Of a stretch of DNA of 64,000 nucleotides, positions 32,703-41,814 are shown one piece after another. The DNA lies in contig KE159796.1 of assembly GCA_000403475.2 (NCBI GenBank), positions 777,736 to 841,735 of the forward strand, in the 5' to 3' direction. The first letter of the stretch is position 1. Every line of letters starts with the position of its first letter. A program made the translations under genes and the position numbers. The notes beneath the pieces were generated by a model. That model was given only the letters and a program-made list of their open reading frames with translations, searched no databases and was not told where the DNA came from. Source of the stretch: Lachnospiraceae bacterium MD308 (GTDB taxonomy: Bacteria; Bacillota; Clostridia; Lachnospirales; Lachnospiraceae).

Positions 32703-33893
32703 ATGGTGAATCAGGGAAAGAGAATCAGTCAGGTGTTATTTATCATTGTTTTGTGTGTGTTTATTTTATATATGGGAGTTCATATGAATATTGGGTTATC
32801 TGATGATATGGAAATGTATCTGAACAGCTTTTTTTTGCACCGCGCAGAAGAAACTTACCTTTCCAGCTTTTCCTATATCTCAGAGGGAGGAGGTCCGCTG
32901 CCGGAACAATGGGTAACAGAGTGTGCGGCCTCCTTCCTTCCGCTTGGAACCTATGTCTCGGAGAGCACGCCTTTAGATACAGAGGTGGAAGACAGCGAGA
33001 CGTATGAAATGATTCTTGAAAAACAGGCAAATGATGAAAACGCAGTGGACGAGAACGGAAACCTAATTGAAAATGAGAAGGTTCAGGAAGCAGAAAATCC
33101 GATTCCAAAAGAAACAGAAAAGAAAGTGGATACATCGATGGAGAAGCTAAAGGACTATGAGTATCTTGTCAGTAATTTTTATACAGTAGACGGGACTACT
33201 GCTGTCAGCGAGAAAGATTTGAATGCCGAAAAGCTTCTGGCAAAGAATATGAAACTAGACAAAAAGACAAAGGGGCCGAAGATACTGATTTATCATACAC
33301 ATTCTCAGGAGGATTTTAAAGATTCAAAAAAAGGCGATTTAAGTACGACGATTATGGGGATGGGAGCGTATTTATCCGAATGTCTGAATAAAAAATACGG
33401 GATTGAGACGATACATCACGAAGGGGTGTATGATTTGATTGACGGCGAGATGGACCGGAGCAAAGCTTACCAGCTTGCCGAAACACAAGTAAAAAAGCTT
33501 TTAAAGAAGTATCCGAGCATTGAAGTAGTTATAGACCTGCATCGGGATGGGGTGGCAAACTCTACCCACCTGGTTACGGATATCGATGGGAAGCAGACGG
33601 CGCAGATTATGTTTTTCAACGGCATGAGCCGGACAAAGGCGAATGGGGATATCGCCTATCTGCACAATCCTTACATAGAAGACAATCTGGCATTCTCTCT
33701 GCAGATGCAGATTGCGGCGGCAAAGCTTTATCCGGGCTTTACGAGACATATTTATCTAAAGAGCTACCGGTACAATATGCACCTTAAGCCGAAATCCCTG
33801 CTGATTGAGGCAGGCGCTCAGACAAACACCGTGGATGAGATGAAAAATGCCATGGAAGCACTTGCCAAAGTGCTTGATGAATGTGTGAATTGA
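32703..33893 (+). CDS. spoIIP: stage II sporulation protein P
   Basis: SpoIIP, about 396 aa, a peptidoglycan amidase/endopeptidase of the DMP engulfment complex in the mother cell. One N-terminal helix (VLFIIVLCVFILYMGV) anchors it; a variable acidic region follows; the catalytic domain begins near residue 200 with ILIYHTHSQEDF (zinc and catalytic residues) and later IDLHRDG and SLLIEAGAQTNT. The start at 32703 with AGGAG is preferred; an open frame from 32622 would overlap gpr by 17 bases. Directly follows gpr, the common Firmicutes order. Confidence 0.93.
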   Translation: MVNQGKRISQVLFIIVLCVFILYMGVHMNIGLSDDMEMYLNSFFLHRAEETYLSSFSYISEGGGPLPEQWVTECAASFLPLGTYVSESTPLDTEVEDSETYEMILEKQANDENAVDENGNLIENEKVQEAENPIPKETEKKVDTSMEKLKDYEYLVSNFYTVDGTTAVSEKDLNAEKLLAKNMKLDKKTKGPKILIYHTHSQEDFKDSKKGDLSTTIMGMGAYLSECLNKKYGIETIHHEGVYDLIDGEMDRSKAYQLAETQVKKLLKKYPSIEVVIDLHRDGVANSTHLVTDIDGKQTAQIMFFNGMSRTKANGDIAYLHNPYIEDNLAFSLQMQIAAAKLYPGFTRHIYLKSYRYNMHLKPKSLLIEAGAQTNTVDEMKNAMEALAKVLDECVN

Positions 33894-33936
33894 TAACCGG
33901 ATGTACACCATATGGTGTGATGACAGAAAATAATAA

Positions 33937-33965
33937 TTGCTTAATACCAGATTTTGTGCTAGTAT
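33937..33965 (+). promoter_or_regulatory. promoter of parE-parC
   Basis: TTGCTT (33937-33942) and TAGTAT (33960-33965, extended by TGC), spacer 17, 40 bases before the start. A 14-base perfect palindrome (ACACCATATGGTGT, 33905-33918) lies just upstream. Confidence 0.6.
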
Positions 33966-34005
33966 AGTCAAAGTATGGAAAAGTGCGTGAAAGGGTATGT
34001 GGAAA

Positions 34006-35928
34006 ATGGCAAAGAAAGATACATATGATGCGGGCAGCATCGCGGTATTGGAGGGCTTAGAGGCGGTCAGGAAACGCCCGGGTATGTATATTGGAAGTGT
34101 GTCTACAAAAGGACTGAATCATCTCATCTACGAGATCGTAGACAACGCGGTGGATGAACATCTGGCAGGCTACTGCAGCGAGATACGGGTAACCTTGGAG
34201 AAGGATGGTTCGGCGACTGTTGTGGATAATGGGCGTGGTGTACCTGTAGACCTCCACGCAAAGGGTGTGTCCGCGGAGCGGGTGGTGTACACAACACTCC
34301 ACGCCGGAGGTAAGTTCGACGATTCCGCCTACAAAACCAGCGGCGGGCTTCACGGCGTGGGTTCCTCGGTTGTCAATGCGCTGTCTGCCTATATGGATGT
34401 CCAGGTAAGTCTCGGCGGGGAGATTCATCACGATCGCTATGAGAGGGGAATTCCGGTGATAGAGCTTGAGGATGGCCTCCTTCCGGTGATCGGGAAGACA
34501 AAAAAGACAGGAACGAAGATTAACTTTCTGCCGGATGATACGATTTTTGAAAAGACCAGATTCCGGGCGGAAGAAGTCAAAAGCCGTATGCATGAGACAA
34601 CCTATCTGAACCCGAAGCTTACGATTATCTTTGAGGATCTGCGGGATGAGAAGAAAGAGCGAATCGTCTACCATGAACCGGACGGTATCCTTGGGTTTAT
34701 CAAGGATCTGAATTCTAAGAAAGAGCCGGTGCATGATCCGGTTTATTTCAAGGGAGAGGCAGAGGGAATAGAGGTGGAAGCTGCCTTTCAGTATGTGAAT
34801 GAGTTCCATGAGAATGTCCTGGGATTTTGCAACAATATCTACAATGGCGAGGGCGGCACACATCTGACGGGTTTTAAGACAACCTTTACATCTGCCATCA
34901 ATCAGTATGCCAGAGAGCTGGGGATTTTGAAGGAAAAGGACGCTAATTTTACCGGGGCGGATGTCCGCAACGGCATGACAGCGATTATCTCCATCAAGCA
35001 TCCTGATCCGAGGTTTGAGGGACAGACAAAGACGAAGCTCGATAATCCGGATGCAGCCAAAGCGGTCAGCAAGGTGACAGGCGAGGAGATTGTCCTGTAT
35101 TTTGACCGAAATCTTGAGAATCTGAAAAAAGTAATCGGCTGTGCAGAAAAGGCGGCGAAGATTAGAAAGACCGAGGAGAAGGCGAAGACGAATCTCCTCA
35201 CAAAACAGAAATATTCCTTCGACAGTAACGGAAAGCTTGCCAATTGTGAGAGCCGGGATGCGAAGAAATGTGAGATATTCATTGTGGAGGGAGATTCCGC
35301 GGGCGGCTCGGCAAAGACAGCAAGAGACAGGATGTATCAGGCGATTCTTCCGATACGGGGCAAGATTTTGAATGTGGAGAAGGCAAGTATTGACAAGGTG
35401 CTTGCCAATGCAGAGATTAAGACGATGATCAATGCATTTGGCTGCGGCTTTTCGGAAGGTTACGGCAATGATTTTGATATCAGCAAGCTCCGGTACGATA
35501 AGATTATTATCATGGCCGATGCGGACGTGGACGGCGCCCATATATCCACATTGCTCTTGACATTGTTCTACCGTTTTATGCCGGAGCTTATCTATGAGGG
35601 ACATGTCTATATTGCCATGCCTCCGCTCTACAAGGCTATGCCTAAGAAGGGAGAAGAGGAGTACCTCTATGACGATAAGGCGCTGGAGCGGTATCGGAAA
35701 AGTCATGAAGGCTCCTTTATCTTACAGCGCTATAAGGGACTTGGGGAGATGGATGCACAGCAGCTCTGGGATACGACGCTGAATCCTGAGACAAGGCTTC
35801 TCAAGCTTGTGGAGATTGAAGATGCCCGGATGGCATCAAGTGTCACGGAGATGCTTATGGGGACGGAAGTTCCGCCGAGAAGAACCTTTATCTATGAGAA
35901 TGCGACAGAGGCAGAATTAGATGTATAA
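34006..35928 (+). CDS. parE: type IIA topoisomerase subunit B (topoisomerase IV-type ParE)
   Basis: A 640-aa GyrB/ParE-family ATPase. N-terminal GHKL motifs EIVDNAVDEHLAGY, DNGRGVPVD and GGLHGVGSSVVNALS; the Toprim motif EGDSAGGSAK, then PIRGKILNVEKA and the acidic DADVDGAH. It is encoded next to a GyrA-type subunit that lacks a gyrase box, which favours topoisomerase IV (or a second gyrase-like pair). ATG 34006 is preferred over 33997, which would sit only two bases from AAAGGG. A 24-base gap separates parC. Confidence 0.88.
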   Translation: MAKKDTYDAGSIAVLEGLEAVRKRPGMYIGSVSTKGLNHLIYEIVDNAVDEHLAGYCSEIRVTLEKDGSATVVDNGRGVPVDLHAKGVSAERVVYTTLHAGGKFDDSAYKTSGGLHGVGSSVVNALSAYMDVQVSLGGEIHHDRYERGIPVIELEDGLLPVIGKTKKTGTKINFLPDDTIFEKTRFRAEEVKSRMHETTYLNPKLTIIFEDLRDEKKERIVYHEPDGILGFIKDLNSKKEPVHDPVYFKGEAEGIEVEAAFQYVNEFHENVLGFCNNIYNGEGGTHLTGFKTTFTSAINQYARELGILKEKDANFTGADVRNGMTAIISIKHPDPRFEGQTKTKLDNPDAAKAVSKVTGEEIVLYFDRNLENLKKVIGCAEKAAKIRKTEEKAKTNLLTKQKYSFDSNGKLANCESRDAKKCEIFIVEGDSAGGSAKTARDRMYQAILPIRGKILNVEKASIDKVLANAEIKTMINAFGCGFSEGYGNDFDISKLRYDKIIIMADADVDGAHISTLLLTLFYRFMPELIYEGHVYIAMPPLYKAMPKKGEEEYLYDDKALERYRKSHEGSFILQRYKGLGEMDAQQLWDTTLNPETRLLKLVEIEDARMASSVTEMLMGTEVPPRRTFIYENATEAELDV

Positions 35929-35958
35929 AATGATATCTGGTGTTGAGGAGAAATGAAG

Positions 35959-38199
35959 ATGCAGGATTCACAGATTATCAGAACCGAATATTCGGACGTA
36001 ATGAAAAAATCATATATTGACTATGCTATGAGTGTGATTATCGCCAGGGCACTGCCGGATGTGCGGGACGGGCTTAAACCGGTGCAGCGGCGCACGCTCT
36101 ACGATATGCATGAGCTGGGAATCCGGTATGACAAACCTTACCGGAAGTGCGCCCGTATCGTGGGGGATACCATGGGTAAATACCATCCTCACGGAGACAG
36201 CTCAATCTATGAAGCATTAGTCGTTATGGCGCAGGAATTTAAAAAAGGAATGATTCTGGTGGATGGCCATGGCAATTTCGGCTCGATTGAGGGAGACGGG
36301 GCGGCTGCCATGCGTTACACGGAGGCGCGTCTTGCGAAGATTACCCAGGATGCGTACCTTGCGGATCTGGATAAGGATATAATTAATTTTATTCCTAATT
36401 TTGACGAGACAGAAAAAGAACCGGAGGTGTTGCCGGTCCGGGTTCCCAATCTTCTGGTAAACGGTGCGGAAGGAATTGCCGTAGGTATGGCCACAAGTAT
36501 TCCTACCCACAATCTGTGCGAAGTCATTGACGCAGTGAAGGCGTATATGAAGAATGACGAGATCAGCACGAAGCAGCTTATGCGTTATATAAAAGGGCCG
36601 GATTTCCCTACGGGGGGGATTGTGGTAAATAAAGACGACCTTCTTGGTATTTACGAGACCGGGGCGGGGAAGATCAAGCTTCGGGGCAAAGTGGACGTAG
36701 AGGAGATGAAAGGCGGTAAGAAGCGTCTTGTAGTCTCTGAGATTCCTTATACTATGATTGGGGCCGGAATCGGAAAATTTTTAAATGATGTCTGTGCTCT
36801 GGTTGAGACGAAAAAGACAACGGACATCGTGGATATATCCAACATGTCTTCGAAAGAGGGCATAAGGATCGTGATCGAATTGAAAAAAGGTGCTGACGCG
36901 GAAAATCTTACGAACCTGCTCTATAAAAAGACCAGGCTTGAGGATACTTTCGGCGTTAATATGTTGGCTGTGGCGAATGGAAGGCCGGAGACAATGGGGC
37001 TTAAGAAGATCATCGAGCACCATGTGGATTTTCAATTCGAGCTGGCGACAAGAAAATATAAGACCCTTCTTAAAAAAGAGCAGGATAAGAAAGAGATTCA
37101 GGAGGGACTGATCAAAGCCTGTGACGTAATCGACTTGATCATTGAAATCCTGCGCGGAAGTCAGTCGGTGAAAGATGCGAAAGCCTGCCTGACAGAAGGA
37201 AGGACAGAAAATATCAAGTTTAAGTCCGGCATTTCTAAAAAGATGGCGGCAATGCTTCGTTTTACAGAGCGTCAGGCACAGGCAATTCTGGATATGCGCC
37301 TTTATAAGCTCATTGGCCTCGAAATCGAGGCTCTGATGAAAGAACATGAGGAAACACTGGCGAATATATCCAGGTATGAGGACGTTCTGAATAACTATGA
37401 CTCTATGGCCGATGTAATTATTGCGGATCTTGACAGGATAAAAAAAGAATATGGACGGAAACGGCGGACGGCAGTGGAAAATGCCGGGGAAGCAGTCTAT
37501 GAGGAAAAGAAGATTGAAGAGCAGGAAATTATATTCCTGATGGATCGCTTCGGGTACGCAAAAACAGTTGATCCTGCCACCTACGAGCGCAATAAAGAGG
37601 CGGCTGATTCGGAAAATAAGTATATATTGAGCTGCATGAATACTGGTAAGCTTTGCGTGTTCACAGATACAGGGAAGATGCATCAGATTAAGATGCAGGA
37701 TCTTCCTTTTGGAAAGTTCAGGGATAAGGGGCTTCCGATAGATAATGTAAGTAATTTCGACAGCACGAAGGAGCGGATTGTGTATCTGTGTGATTCGGAG
37801 CAGCTCCGTATTGCGAAGCTTTTATTTGCCACAGGACAAGGCTTGATCAAGAAGGTAGATGGTGCTGAGTTTCAGGTAACTAAGCGTACGATTGCGGCTA
37901 CGAAGCTTTCAGAGGGTGATGAGGTGGCGGCAGTGCTTGTGATTACGGATAATCAACAGGTTGTTCTGCAGTCGAAGGAGGGATATTTTCTCAAGTTCCC
38001 GGCAGTTGAGGTGCCGGAAAAGAAAAAGAGTGCTGTGGGAGTCAGGGGAATAAAATTGAAGAAGAAAGACAGTCTCATACAGGCATATTTGTTGGAGGAG
38101 GGATTGGAATACCCGGTTTCATACGGAGATAAAAAAATACTGCTGGGGCGCCTAAAGACTGCAAAACGGGACGGGACAGGCACAAAGCCGAGAATATAA
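35959..38199 (+). CDS. parC: type IIA topoisomerase subunit A (topoisomerase IV-type ParC)
   Basis: A 746-aa GyrA/ParC-family cleavage subunit. Catalytic Tyr120 lies in AAMRYTEARL; the quinolone-determining region reads KYHPHGDSSIYEA with Ser81 and Glu85, the susceptible-type residues. The C-terminal part is a shortened propeller without the QRRGGKG gyrase box, so decatenation rather than supercoiling is expected. GAGGAG fits ATG 35959 better than ATG 35953. Co-transcribed with parE. Confidence 0.9.
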   Translation: MQDSQIIRTEYSDVMKKSYIDYAMSVIIARALPDVRDGLKPVQRRTLYDMHELGIRYDKPYRKCARIVGDTMGKYHPHGDSSIYEALVVMAQEFKKGMILVDGHGNFGSIEGDGAAAMRYTEARLAKITQDAYLADLDKDIINFIPNFDETEKEPEVLPVRVPNLLVNGAEGIAVGMATSIPTHNLCEVIDAVKAYMKNDEISTKQLMRYIKGPDFPTGGIVVNKDDLLGIYETGAGKIKLRGKVDVEEMKGGKKRLVVSEIPYTMIGAGIGKFLNDVCALVETKKTTDIVDISNMSSKEGIRIVIELKKGADAENLTNLLYKKTRLEDTFGVNMLAVANGRPETMGLKKIIEHHVDFQFELATRKYKTLLKKEQDKKEIQEGLIKACDVIDLIIEILRGSQSVKDAKACLTEGRTENIKFKSGISKKMAAMLRFTERQAQAILDMRLYKLIGLEIEALMKEHEETLANISRYEDVLNNYDSMADVIIADLDRIKKEYGRKRRTAVENAGEAVYEEKKIEEQEIIFLMDRFGYAKTVDPATYERNKEAADSENKYILSCMNTGKLCVFTDTGKMHQIKMQDLPFGKFRDKGLPIDNVSNFDSTKERIVYLCDSEQLRIAKLLFATGQGLIKKVDGAEFQVTKRTIAATKLSEGDEVAAVLVITDNQQVVLQSKEGYFLKFPAVEVPEKKKSAVGVRGIKLKKKDSLIQAYLLEEGLEYPVSYGDKKILLGRLKTAKRDGTGTKPRI

Positions 38200-38259
38200 A
38201 CCAGAATGTTACCATTTATACCCTTAACTATGATAGTTTTGCAAAAGTAGTTGTTGAGA

Positions 38260-38288
38260 TTGATTTTTTTCTGTTATATCTATAAAAT
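38260..38288 (+). promoter_or_regulatory. candidate promoter of the LytTR regulator gene
   Basis: TTGATT (38260-38265) and TAAAAT (38283-38288), spacer 17, in an AT-rich stretch 34 bases before the start. Confidence 0.45.
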
Positions 38289-38321
38289 AAAGATAAGACA
38301 ATTAGAAATGGGGAGAACAAT

Positions 38322-39038
38322 ATGTTTCAAATCGTAGTTTTTGATGAAAGACGAAGCAGTGAGAGAACTAGGAAGATCTTGGAACAGTATGCTCATAAGA
38401 ACCAGATGTCTTTTCAGATTGAAACAATCTTTGAAGAACAAAAACTTTTAAAGTTTTTGGAGGAACATCAGGATTTGGATGTGGTTTTTCTTGATATCCG
38501 CATTGGAGAGGATGTAGACGGTATTGATGTTGCGAGGAAGATAAACATTCTTGCGCCGCGGGTAGCAATCGTATTCCTGACCGGATATACGGACTACGCA
38601 ACGGAAGTATATGATGCAAGGCAGTTATATTTTGCAAAAAGAGAAGAATTGGGGCAGAGTCTTGTAGGTATTTTTTCCAGACTGCATTCCGAGACTGCAA
38701 GACGTAACAGGGGCTTTGTCCATATACATGCGAAGGGGAAAGAACTCATTATCCGAGAAGAAGAGATTCTGTACATTGAGAGAAATGGGCGGACAACCCG
38801 GATACATTGCAGGAAAGAAACGATAGACATCTCAGAAAAATTGTCCGAGTTGGAGAAAAAACTGAATCCGGTTATCTTCGTGCGCTGTCACAACAGCTTC
38901 ATCGTAAACTTTATGGCTGTGCGGGAATTTACCAGAACAGATTTTGTGCTGAATGAGGAAAGTATTATTCCGATCAGCAGGTATAAGTTGAATGAGACAA
39001 GGGAACGGTTCTTTGTGTGGTCAAAGCAGTATATTTAG
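38322..39038 (+). CDS. LytTR-family response regulator (orphan)
   Basis: A 238-aa regulator. The receiver half (residues 1-120) has the phospho-acceptor in VVFLDIRIGE, the GY.DYATEVYDARQLYFAK end with the Lys switch, and an acidic pair near the N-terminus (VFDERR). The C-terminal LytTR DNA-binding domain (about residues 130-238) contains ILYIERNGRTT and VRCHNSFIVNF. No histidine kinase gene lies beside it. The next gene, in the opposite orientation, is an LTA-synthase-like protein, a possible target. Ribosome site GGGGAG precedes the start. Confidence 0.9.
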   Translation: MFQIVVFDERRSSERTRKILEQYAHKNQMSFQIETIFEEQKLLKFLEEHQDLDVVFLDIRIGEDVDGIDVARKINILAPRVAIVFLTGYTDYATEVYDARQLYFAKREELGQSLVGIFSRLHSETARRNRGFVHIHAKGKELIIREEEILYIERNGRTTRIHCRKETIDISEKLSELEKKLNPVIFVRCHNSFIVNFMAVREFTRTDFVLNEESIIPISRYKLNETRERFFVWSKQYI

Positions 39039-39066
39039 ACTGGAAAAAACTGAATATTGAGAGATG

Positions 39067-39103
39067 ACAGGGACTGGCGCGTTGATACGTCAGTCCCTTT
39101 TGT
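39067..39103. terminator. terminator between the LytTR gene and the LTA-synthase-like gene
   Basis: AGGGACTGGCGCG and CGTCAGTCCCTTTT form a stem with a short loop, followed by T residues on the plus strand; the two genes converge here. Confidence 0.7.
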
Positions 39104-39106
39104 CAA

Positions 39107-41611
39107 TTATTTTTGAAGAAAAAAGAATTCGTCCAGACGGCCTTCTTCGTCAAACAATTGATTGTATTGAAGCATGCGGTAAGTGTGTAAAAGTTCACTG
39201 TACTTTGATTTCTCATCGTTCGCATATACATTTCCATCCTTATCTTTGTAGCATACCGCGGAGATGACCGGAAGTTCTTTCTGGAGCTCTAATAAATATT
39301 TATTATAACCAGTCAGTTTGTTCCCGGCTATACTCATCACATAGGAGGAAAGATAGTTGGCGCTCATATCCAGCTCCTTCTCTTCAATATCGTAATTAGC
39401 CCAAATGACATAAGGAGTGGAATACCAGTCTGCCTTTTTGACGACAGAAAGCTTGTCTGTGTCTTTTCCAAACAGTGTATTGTAAAAATCATTGGATATA
39501 GGAGGCTGGTGGTCGCCGAACATAACGATAATTGTCGGTTCGTCAACTTTTTTGAAATATTCAACAAGCATCTTGAATGCGTCGTCACTTAGTTTTGCAA
39601 GATTGATATATTGCTCGGCTTCAAAGTTTTGGAGCGCATCATCTGTAATCTTAATCTTTGTGTCAACAAGTCCGCGTTTTCCAGTATAAGCGCCGTGGTT
39701 TTGCATGGTAACATTAAACAGATAGAACGGAGCATCAGTCTTTTTCTTAGAAGCTTCATAATCATCTATAATCTGCTGATAATCGGACATATCTGAAATG
39801 TAATTTCTGACAAGCTGATTGTTGCCGGCTGCCCGGTAATACTCCATGTCGTAAAAATTGTTGAAGCCAAGAGCCGGGTAAGCGATTGTACGGCTCCATC
39901 CAGAGCCTTTAAAAGGGTGATAGGCATTTACCCCGGCATACCCTTGTGCTTTTAATGTGTGTGCCATGGAGGGCGTGGTTTTGTTGATATATTCGTTGTA
40001 CGGGATACATCGGTATGGCAGAAAGTTCATCGTATCGCCGGTCAAAAACTCAAATTCTGTGTTTGCGGTGTTGGCTCCCTCAATGGAAACAAAAAGCTGC
40101 CCTTTTACCGTATTCTCTTTTAGGCTGTGAAGGAACGGCAGGTAGTCCTCGGACAGATTGATCGTGTTGTTGTAGTTCAGGTCTGCGAGGGCTTCATTCA
40201 TAATGGCAATAATATTCGGTGAAGACTTGTCAGCTTCTCCTGTCCTGGAAACTGTGTCAGAGGGATAGTCCTGAATCAGTTGTTTGACGTTTTGACTGGA
40301 GTATCCATCCGGCTTATCGACTCTGGAAGCAGAGTAGGACATAAGGAAGGATAACGCGTTGCCATTCTTTGCATAAGTACTCTGCGGGCGCCATACGAGG
40401 TGTTTCACGTGCTTTGCCGGAAAATCACTCTGGAAGAACAAGGTATGAAACACAAAAATACTGCCAATACCTGCAGCTACGGAGATGAAGCGGCGTTTTC
40501 CCTGAAGTCCTTTATATCCTTTGAGGCTTAAAAGCATGGCGGCAAACACAGTGATATATACCGTTCCCCATATTCCGGTAAGATCAAGAGTATAGGAGAA
40601 ATTATCGGCTACATTCATTGCGGTGGCTGCAGATAAAAGGTCTGCGGCAAGGATCGGACAGCCCCGGAATACCCACACATAATAGTTGACAATATCTGCC
40701 AAAAACACAATGCCAAGGACAATCATGCTCGTATACTGTGTTCGATTGACAATCATATAGACAATGAGCCACAGGACGGTGTAGATCACCAGATTGAACA
40801 CTGCGTGCCATGTAAACAGCCTGCGGAGCATCTCCGCCAGATGATAACCGTTGAAACGGTCACCAAGAAAGATACAAAGAAGCGGCGTTGCCAGAAAGAG
40901 CAGTCTGGATACAAGAATATTGGTGTCTGTCTTAAGCTTTAAGTATTTCTCCAGCAGTGCATCAATCCGTCCGAAAGGAATCATGACAAACAGCAGCGCA
41001 AAAAACAGCAGCGCCAACATACTGTAAAGAGCGGACGAGTTATAAAAACGATAGATAAAGGTGGCACGCAGACGGCCTTCGATGGGCGTATTGTTTTCTG
41101 TGAGCTGCCCGAACAGTGTTCCTTTATTTGTGTGGGTATAGATACCAAAGCCCTGTGGGTTAGACGCCTCATGGGTAGTAACCCTGAGAGTGTAATCGGT
41201 ATTTTTTGAAAGTTTTTTAGGCTCTTTGAACAAAAAAGCTGTTTTTACACTGTTAATAACTTCCTTTAGTGGCTTTTGGGCACTGAGAAGAACTGTGCCG
41301 TCAGAATCAAGGATATCGACCGATATATTTCCGGAAGAATTTTCTTTCCCCTGGTTAAAAATACGAATCGTTACTTTCTTTAATTCCCCTTCCCATCCGG
41401 TAAACTGCTGTTCATAAGTCCGGTCTCCAGAAAAGCGGATAAGAGTCTCTTCTTCGGGAATCTCTGCCTTTAGACGTACGCCTGAAATGTGTTTGCTGTA
41501 ATAGACATCCCTGTTTAACAGAACAAAAAGTATGCCGGATAGAATCAAAAGAACAGCTATCGTTTTTTTGATTGCCAGGATACGGTTGGTTTTAAAGTAT
41601 TCTTTTATCAT
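39107..41611 (-). CDS. LTA-synthase-like membrane sulfatase/phosphoglycerol transferase
   Basis: An 834-aa membrane enzyme, longer than usual LtaS (about 650). The first helix (residues 16-33) is followed by about 170 extracellular residues of beta-rich type, then about five helices (roughly 200-400), and a C-terminal alkaline-phosphatase-fold domain. This holds NIIAIMNEALADLNY (metal-binding Glu), a nucleophile region GANTANTEFEFLTGDT, and FGDHQPP. These are the family motifs of phosphoglycerol transferases acting on teichoic acids or similar surface glycans. The extra N-terminal beta domain is unusual. AGGTGA precedes the start. The exact polymer is unknown. Confidence 0.85.
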   Translation of the reverse strand: MIKEYFKTNRILAIKKTIAVLLILSGILFVLLNRDVYYSKHISGVRLKAEIPEEETLIRFSGDRTYEQQFTGWEGELKKVTIRIFNQGKENSSGNISVDILDSDGTVLLSAQKPLKEVINSVKTAFLFKEPKKLSKNTDYTLRVTTHEASNPQGFGIYTHTNKGTLFGQLTENNTPIEGRLRATFIYRFYNSSALYSMLALLFFALLFVMIPFGRIDALLEKYLKLKTDTNILVSRLLFLATPLLCIFLGDRFNGYHLAEMLRRLFTWHAVFNLVIYTVLWLIVYMIVNRTQYTSMIVLGIVFLADIVNYYVWVFRGCPILAADLLSAATAMNVADNFSYTLDLTGIWGTVYITVFAAMLLSLKGYKGLQGKRRFISVAAGIGSIFVFHTLFFQSDFPAKHVKHLVWRPQSTYAKNGNALSFLMSYSASRVDKPDGYSSQNVKQLIQDYPSDTVSRTGEADKSSPNIIAIMNEALADLNYNNTINLSEDYLPFLHSLKENTVKGQLFVSIEGANTANTEFEFLTGDTMNFLPYRCIPYNEYINKTTPSMAHTLKAQGYAGVNAYHPFKGSGWSRTIAYPALGFNNFYDMEYYRAAGNNQLVRNYISDMSDYQQIIDDYEASKKKTDAPFYLFNVTMQNHGAYTGKRGLVDTKIKITDDALQNFEAEQYINLAKLSDDAFKMLVEYFKKVDEPTIIVMFGDHQPPISNDFYNTLFGKDTDKLSVVKKADWYSTPYVIWANYDIEEKELDMSANYLSSYVMSIAGNKLTGYNKYLLELQKELPVISAVCYKDKDGNVYANDEKSKYSELLHTYRMLQYNQLFDEEGRLDEFFFLQK

Positions 41612-41814
41612 AGATTGTCACCTGCTTTTATTATTTTTCTAAAATAAAAATAATTTTATCACTTTTGGAGGGGGTTTTCTATGGAAAATGTTTAATTTTA
41701 TTTTAACTTTTCATTTTTATACTGTTATTTGTTGTAGAATAATAGTCGATGTGGTAATGTAGAACAGGAATATTTTTACAGCAGATTCAGGGAAGTATGA
41801 TAAGGAGGGACATG
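41612..41814. other. AT-rich intergenic region between divergent genes
   Basis: Very AT-rich; contains a possible -10 TATACT (41718-41723) but no convincing -35. It must hold the promoters for the sulfatase (minus) and the lipoprotein (plus), which I could not fix. Confidence 0.4.

Noticed and set aside
33905-33918. Perfect 14-bp palindrome ACACCATATGGTGT as operator
   Set aside because: It lies 20 bases upstream of the parE promoter -35; no repeat elsewhere in the window was seen, so a regulator site is not supported beyond the palindrome.
34057-35706. 549-codon open frame on the minus strand across parE
   Set aside because: Fully antisense to a highly conserved topoisomerase gene, no ribosome site, no recognisable protein; it follows from codon bias of parE.
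36781-37683. 300-codon minus-strand frame across parC
   Set aside because: Antisense to the conserved ParC coding sequence, no ribosome binding site.
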